64,000 nucleotides of DNA from Collimonas rhizosphaerae (GTDB taxonomy: Bacteria; Pseudomonadota; Gammaproteobacteria; Burkholderiales; Burkholderiaceae_D), in assembly GCF_038896935.1 (NCBI RefSeq), contig NZ_JBANDC010000003.1, forward strand, positions 310,001 through 374,000, read 5' to 3'. This document shows positions 27,116-35,616 of this stretch, piece by piece. The notes beneath the pieces are model-generated. The model worked only from the letters and a program-made list of their open reading frames with translations, was not told the origin of the DNA and made no database searches. The translations under genes were made by a program, and so were the position numbers. Numbering within the stretch: the stretch's first letter is position 1; each line of letters opens with the position of its first letter.

Positions 27116-28630
27116 CTAATCCGCAGGCAGGACGATGGTAGCCACCAGGCCGCCGTCGGCATGATTGCGCAGCTGCAGCTCGCCGCCATGCGCCTGCACG
27201 ATGTTGCGCGCAATGCCCAGGCCCAGCCCCATGCCGCCGGCATTCTGGTCGCGCCCGTGCTCCAGCCGGGTGTAAGGCTCGAACAGGCTGTGCAAGGCTT
27301 CTTCTGGCACACCGGGACCATGGTCGCGGATCTGGATCTGGATATTGTTTCCGGATGCATTGATCAGGCCAGCGACCGAAATTTCCACCTTCTCGCCATA
27401 GTGCAGCGCATTATCGAACAGGTTGCCGATGGCGCGCTTGAGCGCCAGCGGCTTGGCCATCACCGTCAGGCCCGATTCGGCAAACGCAACTTCGTGCCCG
27501 GCCATGCGGGCGTCTCGTATCATGCGCAAGATCAGCGCATCAAGCTTTACCTCGGTGCGGTTTTCATGGATATCGCTATCCTTGACCGATTGCAAGGCGC
27601 CCTTCACCATCATGTCGAGCTCATCCAGGTCTTCGTGGAATTCGCTGCGCAGATGCTCATCGTCCAGCAGCTCGGTGCGTAGCTTCAGGCGCGTGATCGG
27701 CGTGCGCAAATCGTGCGAGATCGAGACGAACAGGCGTTCGCGATCATCCAGGTAGCGCTTGATGCGTTCGCGCATGGACCTGAAGGCGCGCGCGGTCTTG
27801 ATGAATTCGCGGCTGCCGGTTTCCGGCAATTCAGGCGCGGCCTCGCCTTTGCCGAATGCTTCGGCGGCGTCCGACAGCGCCGCCAGCGGCCGCGTGGTCC
27901 AGCGCACCACCAGGATCGACAGCAGCAGCACGGTAGCCAGCGACAAGCCTTGCAGCAGCAAGCGCTCCGGCGACAACGGGTTATCGCTATCGAGGAAATA
28001 AGGATTCGGCATAAGCGCCGCCAGGTACAGCCAGTTGCCGGGTTCGAGTTCGGTCTGGATCACCAGCACCGGCGCCGGATTCGGCTTGATCAGCAGCGTG
28101 TGCTGGACCCAGCTGTCCGGCAGGTCCGCCACCTGCAAGCCTTGCGGCGACACCACCAGGTCGTCGGGCCAGGCAAACGCCAGGCGGAAACCCGGCAGGA
28201 ACGGCAAGTCGGTTTTCAGGGTGGCGCCGATCTCGGCCAGCGCCATGTTGGCCAGGGTGTTGTCGGCGATCGTGTGGATGGTCACCGGACCGTCGTTGGT
28301 GTTCACAAAAAAACGGGTGCCGCCCATCTCGCGCAGTTGCTGGATCAGGATCGGCCGGTAATTCGCCGGCAGGCTCATGAAGAAACGGACCGCGCTGGCC
28401 GCGGTGTGCGCCAGATGCTGCGCCGCGGTCCTGGTTTCGACTTCCGCCTTGCTGCGCAGCTGCGCCGACCAGATCAGGCCGCCCGCCAGCTGCGTCACCA
28501 GCACCCCGAACACCATCACCACCGAAAGGCGGCCCAGCAGCGTATGCGGCAGTAGCCAGGACAGCAGCTGGTTATACCAGGCCGACCAGCTACGCTTGGG
28601 CGCCGCCTCAGATCTGCGCAGCGGCCACAT
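27116..28630 (-). CDS. Sensor histidine kinase of the sugar-linked two-component system
   Basis: The protein has 504 residues. Its first membrane helix is at about 34-55 (GRLSVVMVFGVLVTQLAGGL), with a periplasmic sensor loop to about 225 and a second helix at about 226-243 (LSLATVLLLSILVVRW). HAMP follows, then HisKA with the phospho-accepting His in FVSISHDLRTPITRLKLRTE (near residue 305). The HATPase boxes are GNLFDNALHYGE, DHGPGVPEEAL and GGMGLGLGIARNI. It overlaps the regulator gene by 23 bp, so the two are coupled. With a solute-binding-protein gene in the same unit, the loop may read ligand-loaded binding protein. Confidence 0.92.
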   Translation of the reverse strand: MWPLRRSEAAPKRSWSAWYNQLLSWLLPHTLLGRLSVVMVFGVLVTQLAGGLIWSAQLRSKAEVETRTAAQHLAHTAASAVRFFMSLPANYRPILIQQLREMGGTRFFVNTNDGPVTIHTIADNTLANMALAEIGATLKTDLPFLPGFRLAFAWPDDLVVSPQGLQVADLPDSWVQHTLLIKPNPAPVLVIQTELEPGNWLYLAALMPNPYFLDSDNPLSPERLLLQGLSLATVLLLSILVVRWTTRPLAALSDAAEAFGKGEAAPELPETGSREFIKTARAFRSMRERIKRYLDDRERLFVSISHDLRTPITRLKLRTELLDDEHLRSEFHEDLDELDMMVKGALQSVKDSDIHENRTEVKLDALILRMIRDARMAGHEVAFAESGLTVMAKPLALKRAIGNLFDNALHYGEKVEISVAGLINASGNNIQIQIRDHGPGVPEEALHSLFEPYTRLEHGRDQNAGGMGLGLGIARNIVQAHGGELQLRNHADGGLVATIVLPAD

Positions 28631-29318
28631 CGGCGGAGAATACGTAGCCGGCGCCGCGCACGGTCTTGATCAGGTGCGGATCTTTGCCGCCGTCGTTCAG
28701 GCGCAGGCGCAGCTTGCTGATCTGCACATCCAGCGACCGGTCCAGCGGGCCGACATCGCGGCCGCGGGTTTCCTCGCACAGGACACCGCGGTCGAGCACG
28801 TCGCCCGGATGTTCGACAAAATATTTCAGCAACTGGTAATCGAGTCCGGTCAGCGCCACCAGCTGGCCGTCAGGATCGCTCAAGGTGCGTTCCACCGTAT
28901 CCAGCGTGAAGCCGACAAAGCGGTAGTAGCGCGGCGCCACCGCGCTGTCGATGCTGGTGCGGCGATGGATGGCCTTGATCCGCGCCAGCAGTTCACGCGG
29001 GCTGTAGGGCTTGGCGATATAGTCGTCGGCGCCCAGCTCCAGGCCGACCACGCGGTCGGTCTCGTCGGAGCTGGCGGTAAGCATGATGATGGGAACGTTG
29101 GACTTGCGGCGGACGGTCTTGCACAAGGCGAAGCCATCGGTATCCGGCAGCATCACGTCCAGGATCACCAGCGACAGTTCTTCAGCGTAGCGCTGGAACT
29201 CGGCCAGGAACGCCTCGCCGTTATGCGCCAGGCGCACTTCGTACTGGTTCTTTTCCAGGTAGGCTTTCAGCAGCGTCCTGGTTTTCTGGTCATCGTCAAC
29301 GATCAATATCTTACGCAT
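28608..29318 (-). CDS. OmpR-family response regulator
   Basis: The protein has 236 residues. The receiver domain has the acidic pair in ILIVDDDQ, the phospho-acceptor Asp54 (LVILDVMLPDTDGFALCKTV), Thr in MLTASSDE and Lys in YIAKPYSPREL. The winged-helix DNA-binding domain covers about 135-230 (TGLDYQLLKYFVEHPGDVLD, then LRLRLNDGGKDPHLIKTVRG). It ends within the kinase start and begins 5 bp after the binding-protein gene. Proteins of this type bind tandem direct repeats; candidate repeats lie at 30793-30816 and 30901-30914. Confidence 0.94.
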   Translation of the reverse strand: MRKILIVDDDQKTRTLLKAYLEKNQYEVRLAHNGEAFLAEFQRYAEELSLVILDVMLPDTDGFALCKTVRRKSNVPIIMLTASSDETDRVVGLELGADDYIAKPYSPRELLARIKAIHRRTSIDSAVAPRYYRFVGFTLDTVERTLSDPDGQLVALTGLDYQLLKYFVEHPGDVLDRGVLCEETRGRDVGPLDRSLDVQISKLRLRLNDGGKDPHLIKTVRGAGYVFSADVAAAQI

Positions 29319-29323
29319 TTGGC

Positions 29324-30685
29324 CTATTGTTCCTGCTTTCCGGTTTTCGACACAGAGCGGGCGATGCTGGCCAGCTTGCGCTGGATATCGCTCTCGCTCA
29401 TCTTGTCATCCACAAAATAATGGTGCACCTCGGCCACGATGGCGTCTTTCGCGGTTTCGTCGGCGGCCATGCGGTGCACCAGGCTCGGCGCCTGGAATGC
29501 GCTGCCCTTGCTGAACGCGCTCCAGGAAGCGCGCGCGCAGCTATCCATTTTCGACAAATCCGGCGAACGCCATACCGGGATCGCGCCCTTGACCTGATTG
29601 TAAGCGCTTTGCACCGGCTGCGACATGATCAGCTGCGCCAGCTTTTCCTGCGCCGGCTGGTGCGAATAGTCGCCGGCGAACATGGCCAGGGTATCGACGC
29701 TATATAGATGGTAGTCTGCCGTGCCCGGCACCGCCGCACAAGAAAAATCCTGGTCGGTGTTCAAGCCCCAGGCCAGCAGCTCCCCTTTGGCCCAGTCGCC
29801 CATCACGAACATGGCGGCGTCGCCGTCCGCCAGCTGGCGCGTCGCCTCCGGCCACGGCCGTTCCCGCAGCGGCTGCGGCATCCACTGCTTGAGCGACCGC
29901 AAGCGCTTCAAGGCATGGGTCATGCGCGGGTCGCCGAACGCGGCCGGATTCAGGTCGACAAACAGGGAGCGGTAATAGGCCGGGCCGCTCTCCGCCAGCA
30001 CCAGCGTTTCAAACAGGGTGGCGACCTGCCAGGCTTCGCTGCTTTGCGCCAGCGGCGTGACGCCGGCCTGCTTGAGTTTTTCCGCCACCCGCTCGAATTC
30101 GGGCCAGGTCCTGGGCGCCGCCAGGCCGAGCCGGTCGAAAATCTTCTTGTTATAAAACAGGTTATTGATGCGATGTATGCCGAGCGGCGCCGCCACTACG
30201 TGGCCACGGTTATGCACCAGCGACCATACCGTCGGGAACAGCAGCTTCTGCCAGCCGCCCGGAGTGGCGACGTCGTCCAGTTCCAGCAACAGGCCGAGAT
30301 CAGCCCATTCGCCGAAGACAATGCCGTTGAGCTGGGTCGCCTCGGGCGCCTTGCCGGCCAACACCATGCTCTTGAGCACCTTGCTGGCGCCCAGGCCGGC
30401 GCCGCCGGGAATGGCCAGGTCGCGCCACTGGATATTTTCTTCCGCGAGCCGGCCTGCCAGCACGTCAACCGACTTGCGTTCCCCGGCCGAAGTCCACCAG
30501 TGCACCACCTGCAGCGACGCTGCCGGCTGGCCTGCGCCGGCAACCGGCGTCGCGGCGGCGGCATCGGCCATGCCTGCCGAGTACTGGAACAGGCAGCCGA
30601 TTGCCCATGATGCGAGCCATTTGCGCGATCCTGCGGACCAGGTTTTCGCGCCTCCCCTTTTATTAGCGTATCGCTTGTCAATCAT
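29324..30685 (-). CDS. Extracellular solute-binding protein family 1, co-encoded with the two-component system
   Basis: From ATG 30685 the protein has 453 residues; the frame is open 84 bp further. An N-terminal hydrophobic segment (KWLASWAIGCLFQYSAG) serves as the signal, ending near MADA-AAA. The mature part starts SLQVVHWWTSAGERKSVDVL, the sugar-binding SBP_1 pattern, and continues with HRINNLFYNKKIFDRLGLAA and DAAMFVMGDWAKGELLAWGL. It is a second, different binding protein next to an ABC operon that already has its own. Being first in a unit with RR and HK, it may work as a periplasmic ligand sensor for the kinase rather than, or as well as, in transport. Confidence 0.88.
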   Translation of the reverse strand: MIDKRYANKRGGAKTWSAGSRKWLASWAIGCLFQYSAGMADAAAATPVAGAGQPAASLQVVHWWTSAGERKSVDVLAGRLAEENIQWRDLAIPGGAGLGASKVLKSMVLAGKAPEATQLNGIVFGEWADLGLLLELDDVATPGGWQKLLFPTVWSLVHNRGHVVAAPLGIHRINNLFYNKKIFDRLGLAAPRTWPEFERVAEKLKQAGVTPLAQSSEAWQVATLFETLVLAESGPAYYRSLFVDLNPAAFGDPRMTHALKRLRSLKQWMPQPLRERPWPEATRQLADGDAAMFVMGDWAKGELLAWGLNTDQDFSCAAVPGTADYHLYSVDTLAMFAGDYSHQPAQEKLAQLIMSQPVQSAYNQVKGAIPVWRSPDLSKMDSCARASWSAFSKGSAFQAPSLVHRMAADETAKDAIVAEVHHYFVDDKMSESDIQRKLASIARSVSKTGKQEQ

Positions 30686-30792
30686 CGAGCGCCTTATTGA
30701 TTTTTTTATAAAAACCTGTCCTGCCTCCCCCCCAACATCGCGTGTGACTATAGCGCAAGTCGGGTTCACAACGTTAGCAGTCTTCTTGTTTT

Positions 30793-30816
30793 GTAAAGAA
30801 ACGTAAGTATTCGTAA
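30793..30816. promoter_or_regulatory. Triple GTAA direct repeat with 10-bp period, candidate response-regulator box
   Basis: GTAAAGAAAC, GTAAGTATTC and GTAATTTTAT follow each other exactly every 10 bp from 30793. OmpR-type regulators bind such in-phase direct repeats. The same GTAAAGAWAYGTAA pattern recurs at 30901. It lies between the sensor operon (start 30685) and the ABC operon (start 31127). Confidence 0.55.
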
Positions 30817-30900
30817 TTTTATCTATACTGGCCTAAGCAGGGCATTACCGCGATTTGACCTTATTGCCGGATGAAACAGCCGCAATTCGCTGGCAACACT

Positions 30901-30914
30901 GTAAAGATATGTAA
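30901..30914. promoter_or_regulatory. Second GTAA-N6-GTAA box in the divergent region
   Basis: GTAAAGATATGTAATCC repeats the 10-bp spacing of the first box. A related ATGTAATTTGCATA lies at 30963-30976 and matches ATGTAATCCGCATA at 30909-30922. The rest of 30686-31126 is strikingly AT-rich and has no gene. Confidence 0.5.
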
Positions 30915-31126
30915 TCCGCATAAATCGCATATTTTAATTTTCCTGAATAAAATCAAAAGCTTATGTAATTTGCATAGATGCTTTCCAACTAAGATGGCGA
31001 CACATTTTTTATGGTGCTAATGTCTGTGCGCGGCGGTTTCACGGGCTTCATCCCCTGGAAAGCGCCGCACTAATAAAACCCCAAGCGATAGCGATAAATC
31101 CAAGCGGTAAAACCCAAGAGGAGACT

Positions 31127-32389
31127 TTGATGCAAACCATCAACCGAATTCGTACCATCCGCAATGCAGTGCTGATCGCCCTGGCGGCAGCCGGCACGGC
31201 GCAAGCCGGCACCTTGACCATCGAAAGCTGGCGCGTCGACGACAAGACTTTGTGGGAAACCGTGCTGATCCCGGCTTTCCAGAAAAAGAACCCTGGCATC
31301 GAAGTCAAATTCGCGCCGACCGCTCCTACCGAGTACGACTCCAGCCTGACCGCACGCCTGGCCGGCGGCACCGCGGGCGACCTGATCGCCTGCCGTCCTT
31401 TCGATGTCTCGCTGTCCCTGTACAAGAAGGGCAACCTGGAAAAGCTGGACGGCAAGCCAGGCATGGAACACTTCCCGGCTTCCTCCAAGACCGCGTGGCA
31501 GACAGATGACGGCAAGGACACGTTCTGCATGCCGGTGGCGTCGGTGATGCACGGCTTCCTGTACAACCAGAAAATCTTCAAGGAACTGAACCTGCAGCCG
31601 CCAAAAACCGAAGCGGAATTCTTCAAGGTGCTCGACACCATCAAGAGCAACGGCAAATACACGCCGCTGGCGCTGGGCACCGCAGACCAGTGGGAATCCA
31701 GCCAGGTGGTCTTCACCGGCGTCGGCCCCAACTACTGGAAGGGTGAAGAAGGCCGCAAGGCGCTGATCGCCGGCAAAGAAAAATTCACCGATCCTAACTT
31801 CGTCAATGCGTTTGAATACGAAGCCAAGCTGGGCAAATACCTGTCCAAGGGCGCCAGCTCGCAAACCTACGGCGACAGCCAGAACCTGTTCGCGCTCGGC
31901 AAGGCAGCCATCTACCCTACCGGCTCCTGGGACATCGCCTACTTCAACACCAACGCCAAATTCGAGATGGGCGCCTTCCCGCCGCCAGTGCCTAAAGCCG
32001 GCGACAAATGCTATATCTCCGATCACAACGATATCGGCATGGGCGTCAACAAGAAATCCAAGAACAAGGAAGATGCCTACAAGTTCCTGGCCTGGCTTGG
32101 TTCGCAGGAATTCGCCGACATCTATACCAACAAGGTCACCGGCTTCTTCTCGCTGTCGGACCACCTGATTTCGGTCAAGGATCCGGTCGCCAAGCAGATG
32201 ATCGACTGGCGCAAATCCTGCTCGTCGACCATCCGCCTCAATGCGCAAATCCTCAACCGCGGCGAGCCGAGCATGGAAAACCAGCTGTGGAACGTGAATG
32301 CCCAGGTCCTCAACGGCAAGCTGGCGCCGAAGGAAGCCGCGGCGCAGATCCAGACCGGCTTTGCCAAATGGTATAAACCGCAACAATAA
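31127..32389 (+). CDS. Sugar ABC transporter, substrate-binding protein (probable amino-sugar specificity)
   Basis: The protein has 420 residues. The signal peptide is RNAVLIALAAAGTAQA, cleaved before GTLTIESW. The SBP_1 fold has TEYDSSLTARLAGGTAGDLI, LYNQKIFKELNLQPP and GKAAIYPTGSWDIAYF. It has an AGGAGAC ribosome-binding site. It heads an operon with two permeases, an ATPase, a sugar kinase, NagA and a deaminase, so the ligand is probably N-acetylglucosamine, chitobiose or a related sugar. Large stem-loops follow its stop and may keep its mRNA more abundant than the permease mRNA. Confidence 0.9.
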   Translation: MMQTINRIRTIRNAVLIALAAAGTAQAGTLTIESWRVDDKTLWETVLIPAFQKKNPGIEVKFAPTAPTEYDSSLTARLAGGTAGDLIACRPFDVSLSLYKKGNLEKLDGKPGMEHFPASSKTAWQTDDGKDTFCMPVASVMHGFLYNQKIFKELNLQPPKTEAEFFKVLDTIKSNGKYTPLALGTADQWESSQVVFTGVGPNYWKGEEGRKALIAGKEKFTDPNFVNAFEYEAKLGKYLSKGASSQTYGDSQNLFALGKAAIYPTGSWDIAYFNTNAKFEMGAFPPPVPKAGDKCYISDHNDIGMGVNKKSKNKEDAYKFLAWLGSQEFADIYTNKVTGFFSLSDHLISVKDPVAKQMIDWRKSCSSTIRLNAQILNRGEPSMENQLWNVNAQVLNGKLAPKEAAAQIQTGFAKWYKPQQ

Positions 32390-32401
32390 GCACTGCTGTT
32401 C

Positions 32402-32444
32402 GCCGGCCGGGGAAGAGTTTAAGATTGACTCTACCCTGGCCGGC
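32402..32444. promoter_or_regulatory. Intercistronic stem-loop 1 after the binding-protein gene
   Basis: GCCGGCC (32402-32408) pairs with GGCCGGC (32438-32444). Inner GAGT / ACTC pairing lengthens the stem. There is no T-run, so it is more likely an mRNA-stabilising hairpin than a terminator. Confidence 0.55.
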
Positions 32445-32548
32445 AAGCCACACAGCAGCCAAGGCTTGCCGCCGGGTAAGCCCGTGATCTACGGCACGGA
32501 AGTCAAAAATAAGCCGTCGTCATGCCCGTATTCCATGGTCGACCAAGC

Positions 32549-32594
32549 CGGGCGCGGATGAAACACGATCTCCCCCGTGTTTCATCCGCGCCCG
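32549..32594. promoter_or_regulatory. Intercistronic stem-loop 2: perfect 19-bp inverted repeat
   Basis: The left arm 32549-32567 (CGGGCGCGGATGAAACACG) and right arm 32576-32594 are perfect complements with an 8-nt loop. It lies 41 bp before the first permease start. Such structures between binding-protein and permease genes are known to set unequal expression. The 245-bp gap has no gene. Confidence 0.8.
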
Positions 32595-32634
32595 CGGAGA
32601 CCTGCGCATTTTTTTGCCATCACCGAAAACCCGA

Positions 32635-33558
32635 ATGAATCTTCAAAACAAGAAATTCCCTTGGCACATCGTGGTATTCCTGGCGCCAGCGGTCATCATC
32701 TACTCCATGTTCAGCGCCCTGCCTTTGCTGGACACCCTGCGCCTGGGCTTCTACACCAGCAACGACGCCGGCGTCCACAGTTTCGTCGGCCTCGCCAATT
32801 ACCACACCATCCTGTTCGATTCGGACTGGTCCAAGGCGTTCTGGAACGCCATGCTGAACAACGTGAAATTCTTCGCGATCCACATGCTGCTGCAAAATCC
32901 GATCGGCCTGCTGCTGGCCACCCTGTTCAGCCTCAAGGGCCTGCGCGGCGCGCGTACCTACCGCACCCTGATTTTCCTGCCGACCCTGCTGTCGGTGGTG
33001 ATCATCGGTTTCATCTGGCAGCTGATCCTGTCGCCGCTGTGGGGCGTCGGCGAAGGCTTGATGACGCATGTCGGCCTGGGCGATTACTTTGCGCCGTGGC
33101 TGGGACAGGAAAGCACCGCATTGCTGACGCTCGGCCTGGTCTCGGTCTGGCAATACGTCGGCATCCCGATGATGCTGATCTACGCCGCCCTGCTGGCGGT
33201 GCCGGAAGAAGTGCTGGAAGCAGCCTATGCCGAAGGCGCCAGCTCGTTCCGCATCTTCTGGCAGATCAAGCTGCCGCTGATCCTGCCGACGCTGGGGCTG
33301 GTGACCATCCTGACCTTCGTCGCCAACTTCAACGCCTTCGACCTGATCTATTCGGTCAAGGGCGCGCTGGCCGGTCCGAACTACACCACCGACATCCTGG
33401 GCACCTTCTTCTACCGCACCTTCTTCGGCTACCAGGCGCAGATCGGCAGCCCGACCATGGGCGCGGCGGTGGCGACCCTGATGTTCCTGGTGATCCTGCT
33501 CGGCGTCGCCAGCTATTTCTACTTCGTGCAGCGCAAGCTGACACGCTACGAACTGTAA
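32635..33558 (+). CDS. Sugar ABC transporter permease 1 (MalF/UgpA type)
   Basis: From ATG 32635 the protein has 307 residues and six membrane helices. It begins MNLQNKKFPWHIVVFLAPAV. The ATPase-contact EAA loop is EVLEAAYAEGASSFRIFWQI (about residues 195-214) with KLPLILPTLG after it. It pairs with the second permease gene 12 bp downstream. Start codons further upstream lie in the hairpin region and lack a ribosome-binding site. Confidence 0.92.
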   Translation: MNLQNKKFPWHIVVFLAPAVIIYSMFSALPLLDTLRLGFYTSNDAGVHSFVGLANYHTILFDSDWSKAFWNAMLNNVKFFAIHMLLQNPIGLLLATLFSLKGLRGARTYRTLIFLPTLLSVVIIGFIWQLILSPLWGVGEGLMTHVGLGDYFAPWLGQESTALLTLGLVSVWQYVGIPMMLIYAALLAVPEEVLEAAYAEGASSFRIFWQIKLPLILPTLGLVTILTFVANFNAFDLIYSVKGALAGPNYTTDILGTFFYRTFFGYQAQIGSPTMGAAVATLMFLVILLGVASYFYFVQRKLTRYEL

Positions 33559-33570
33559 CGAGGACAGCAC

Positions 33571-34464
33571 ATGACACCGATTTCCTCGCTCTCTTCAAAC
33601 GCTGCCGCCGCCTCGGCGCCGGTGCTGCGCCAAAGCCGCTTCGCCAATCTCGGCCGCATCTGGGTCCATGTGGTGCTGTGCGCCTACGCCGTGATCGCGC
33701 TGTTCCCGATCGCCTTGATCATGATCAATTCGATCAAGTCGCGCGACGCCATCTTCGACAATCCGCTGGCGTTCCCGACGCCGGAGACGTTTTCGCTGAT
33801 CGGCTTTGAAAAGGTGCTGCACAACACCAACTTCATGCTGTACTTCGGCAATAGCCTGGTGGTCACGCTCGGTTCCCTGCTGCTGATCGTGCTGTTCGGC
33901 GCCATGGCCGGCTGGGCCCTGTCGGAATACAAGTTCCGCGGCAACCGCCTGATGGCGCTGTACCTGGCGCTGGGCATCATGATCCCGATCCGCCTGGGCA
34001 CGGTCTCCATCCTGCAGCTGGTGGTCAGCCTCGACCTGATCAACACCCGCACCGCGCTGATCCTGGTGTACACCGCGCAAGGCTTGCCGCTGGCGGTGAT
34101 GATCCTGTCCGAATTCATCCGCCAGATCCCCAAGGAGCTGAAAGACGCGGCGCGCTGCGACGGCGTCGGCGAATTCAAGATCTTCTTCCAGATCATCCTG
34201 CCGCTGATCCGTCCGGCGATCGCCACGGTGGCGGTGTTCACCATGATCCCGGCCTGGAACGACCTGTGGTTCCCGCTGATCCTGGCGCCGTCGGATGAAA
34301 CCAAGACCGTTACCCTCGGCGTGCAGCAGTTCATCGGCCAGTATGTGACTGACTGGAATTCGGTATTGGCGGCGCTGTCGCTGGCCGTGATCCCGATCCT
34401 GGTCATGTACGTCATATTCTCCCGGCAATTGATCCGCGGCCTGACATCCGGCGCCGTCAAGTAA
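33571..34464 (+). CDS. Sugar ABC transporter permease 2 (MalG/UgpE type)
   Basis: The protein has 297 residues and six helices. The EAA loop is PKELKDAARCDGVGEFKIFF (about 190-209), followed by QIILPLIRPAIATVAVF. The first 30 residues are a Ser/Ala-rich cytoplasmic tail. The gene has a GAGGACAGC ribosome-binding site. It forms the membrane channel with permease 1. Confidence 0.92.
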   Translation: MTPISSLSSNAAAASAPVLRQSRFANLGRIWVHVVLCAYAVIALFPIALIMINSIKSRDAIFDNPLAFPTPETFSLIGFEKVLHNTNFMLYFGNSLVVTLGSLLLIVLFGAMAGWALSEYKFRGNRLMALYLALGIMIPIRLGTVSILQLVVSLDLINTRTALILVYTAQGLPLAVMILSEFIRQIPKELKDAARCDGVGEFKIFFQIILPLIRPAIATVAVFTMIPAWNDLWFPLILAPSDETKTVTLGVQQFIGQYVTDWNSVLAALSLAVIPILVMYVIFSRQLIRGLTSGAVK

Positions 34465-34484
34465 TACAGAAAACGAGACATTCC

Positions 34485-35606
34485 ATGGCAAACGTAAGCG
34501 TAAGACAACTCACCAAATCGTATGACGGCAAGCAGAACGTGCTGGCCGACCTCAACCTGGACATCAAGGACGGCGAATTCGTGGTCCTGGTCGGCCCCTC
34601 CGGCTGCGGCAAATCAACCCTGCTGCGCATGCTGTGCGGGCTGGAATCGATCACCAGCGGCGAGCTGTCGATCGGCGACCAGGTCGTCAACCACCTGCCG
34701 CCGGCCGAACGCGGCATCGCCATGGTGTTCCAGAGCTACGCCCTGTATCCACACATGAGCGTATACAAGAACATGGCGTTCGGCCTGAAGATCGCCGGCG
34801 CCGACAAGGCCGCCATCGACCAGCGCATCCGCCATGCCGCCGGCATCCTGAAAATCGACCACCTGCTGGACCGCCTGCCGCGCGAACTGTCCGGCGGCCA
34901 GCGCCAGCGCGTGGCGATCGGCCGCGCCATCGTGCGCAAGCCGAAACTGTTCCTGTTCGACGAACCGCTGTCCAACCTCGACGCCGCGCTGCGGGTCCAG
35001 ACCCGGCTCGAAATCGCCAAGCTGCACAAGCAGCTGGAAGCCACCATCGTCTACGTCACCCACGACCAGGTAGAAGCCATGACCCTGGGCGACAAGATCG
35101 TGGTGATGAACGACGGCTACATCCAGCAGGCGGGATCGCCGCTGGAACTGTACCAGCGGCCGCAAAACCTGTTTGTCGCGACTTTTATCGGCTCGCCCAA
35201 GATGAACCTGTTCAACGGCGCGATTACGGCAATCGAAACCGACCACCTGAAAATCAGGCTCAGCAGCGGCCAGGAGATCCGCGCCGATGTCGCCGCCGGC
35301 ACGGCCAAGGCCGGCGCCGCCGTGACGATAGGGCTGCGGCCTGAACATATCCTGGAAAACGCGCATAGTGGTGAAGTATTCAGCGGCAAGGTCAGCATCG
35401 TCGAGCACCTGGGCGAAGCCAACTTCATTTATGTGACGCTGCAGGACGGCCAGGACCTGCTGGTGCGCGGTGACGGCAACAATCCGGTGCATATCGGCGA
35501 TACCGTCACCCTGTCGGCGCCAAGCAGCGCCTTCCATGTGTTCGACGCCAAGGGCCTGGCGCTGGCGAGGTTAAAACCTGGAAACATGATTTCATCCAAA
35601 CAATAA
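34485..35606 (+). CDS. Sugar ABC transporter ATP-binding protein (MalK/UgpC type)
   Basis: The protein has 373 residues. Walker A is GPSGCGKST (about 38-46), with Q-loop VFQSYALYPHM, signature LSGGQRQRVAIGRAIVRKP, Walker B LFLFDEPLSNLDA and H-loop VTHDQVEA. A C-terminal TOBE/OB regulatory domain spans about 240-370. This CUT1-type ATPase energises the two permeases. It is followed 10 bp later by the kinase gene. Confidence 0.94.
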   Translation: MANVSVRQLTKSYDGKQNVLADLNLDIKDGEFVVLVGPSGCGKSTLLRMLCGLESITSGELSIGDQVVNHLPPAERGIAMVFQSYALYPHMSVYKNMAFGLKIAGADKAAIDQRIRHAAGILKIDHLLDRLPRELSGGQRQRVAIGRAIVRKPKLFLFDEPLSNLDAALRVQTRLEIAKLHKQLEATIVYVTHDQVEAMTLGDKIVVMNDGYIQQAGSPLELYQRPQNLFVATFIGSPKMNLFNGAITAIETDHLKIRLSSGQEIRADVAAGTAKAGAAVTIGLRPEHILENAHSGEVFSGKVSIVEHLGEANFIYVTLQDGQDLLVRGDGNNPVHIGDTVTLSAPSSAFHVFDAKGLALARLKPGNMISSKQ

Positions 35607-35616
35607 TAGATACAAT

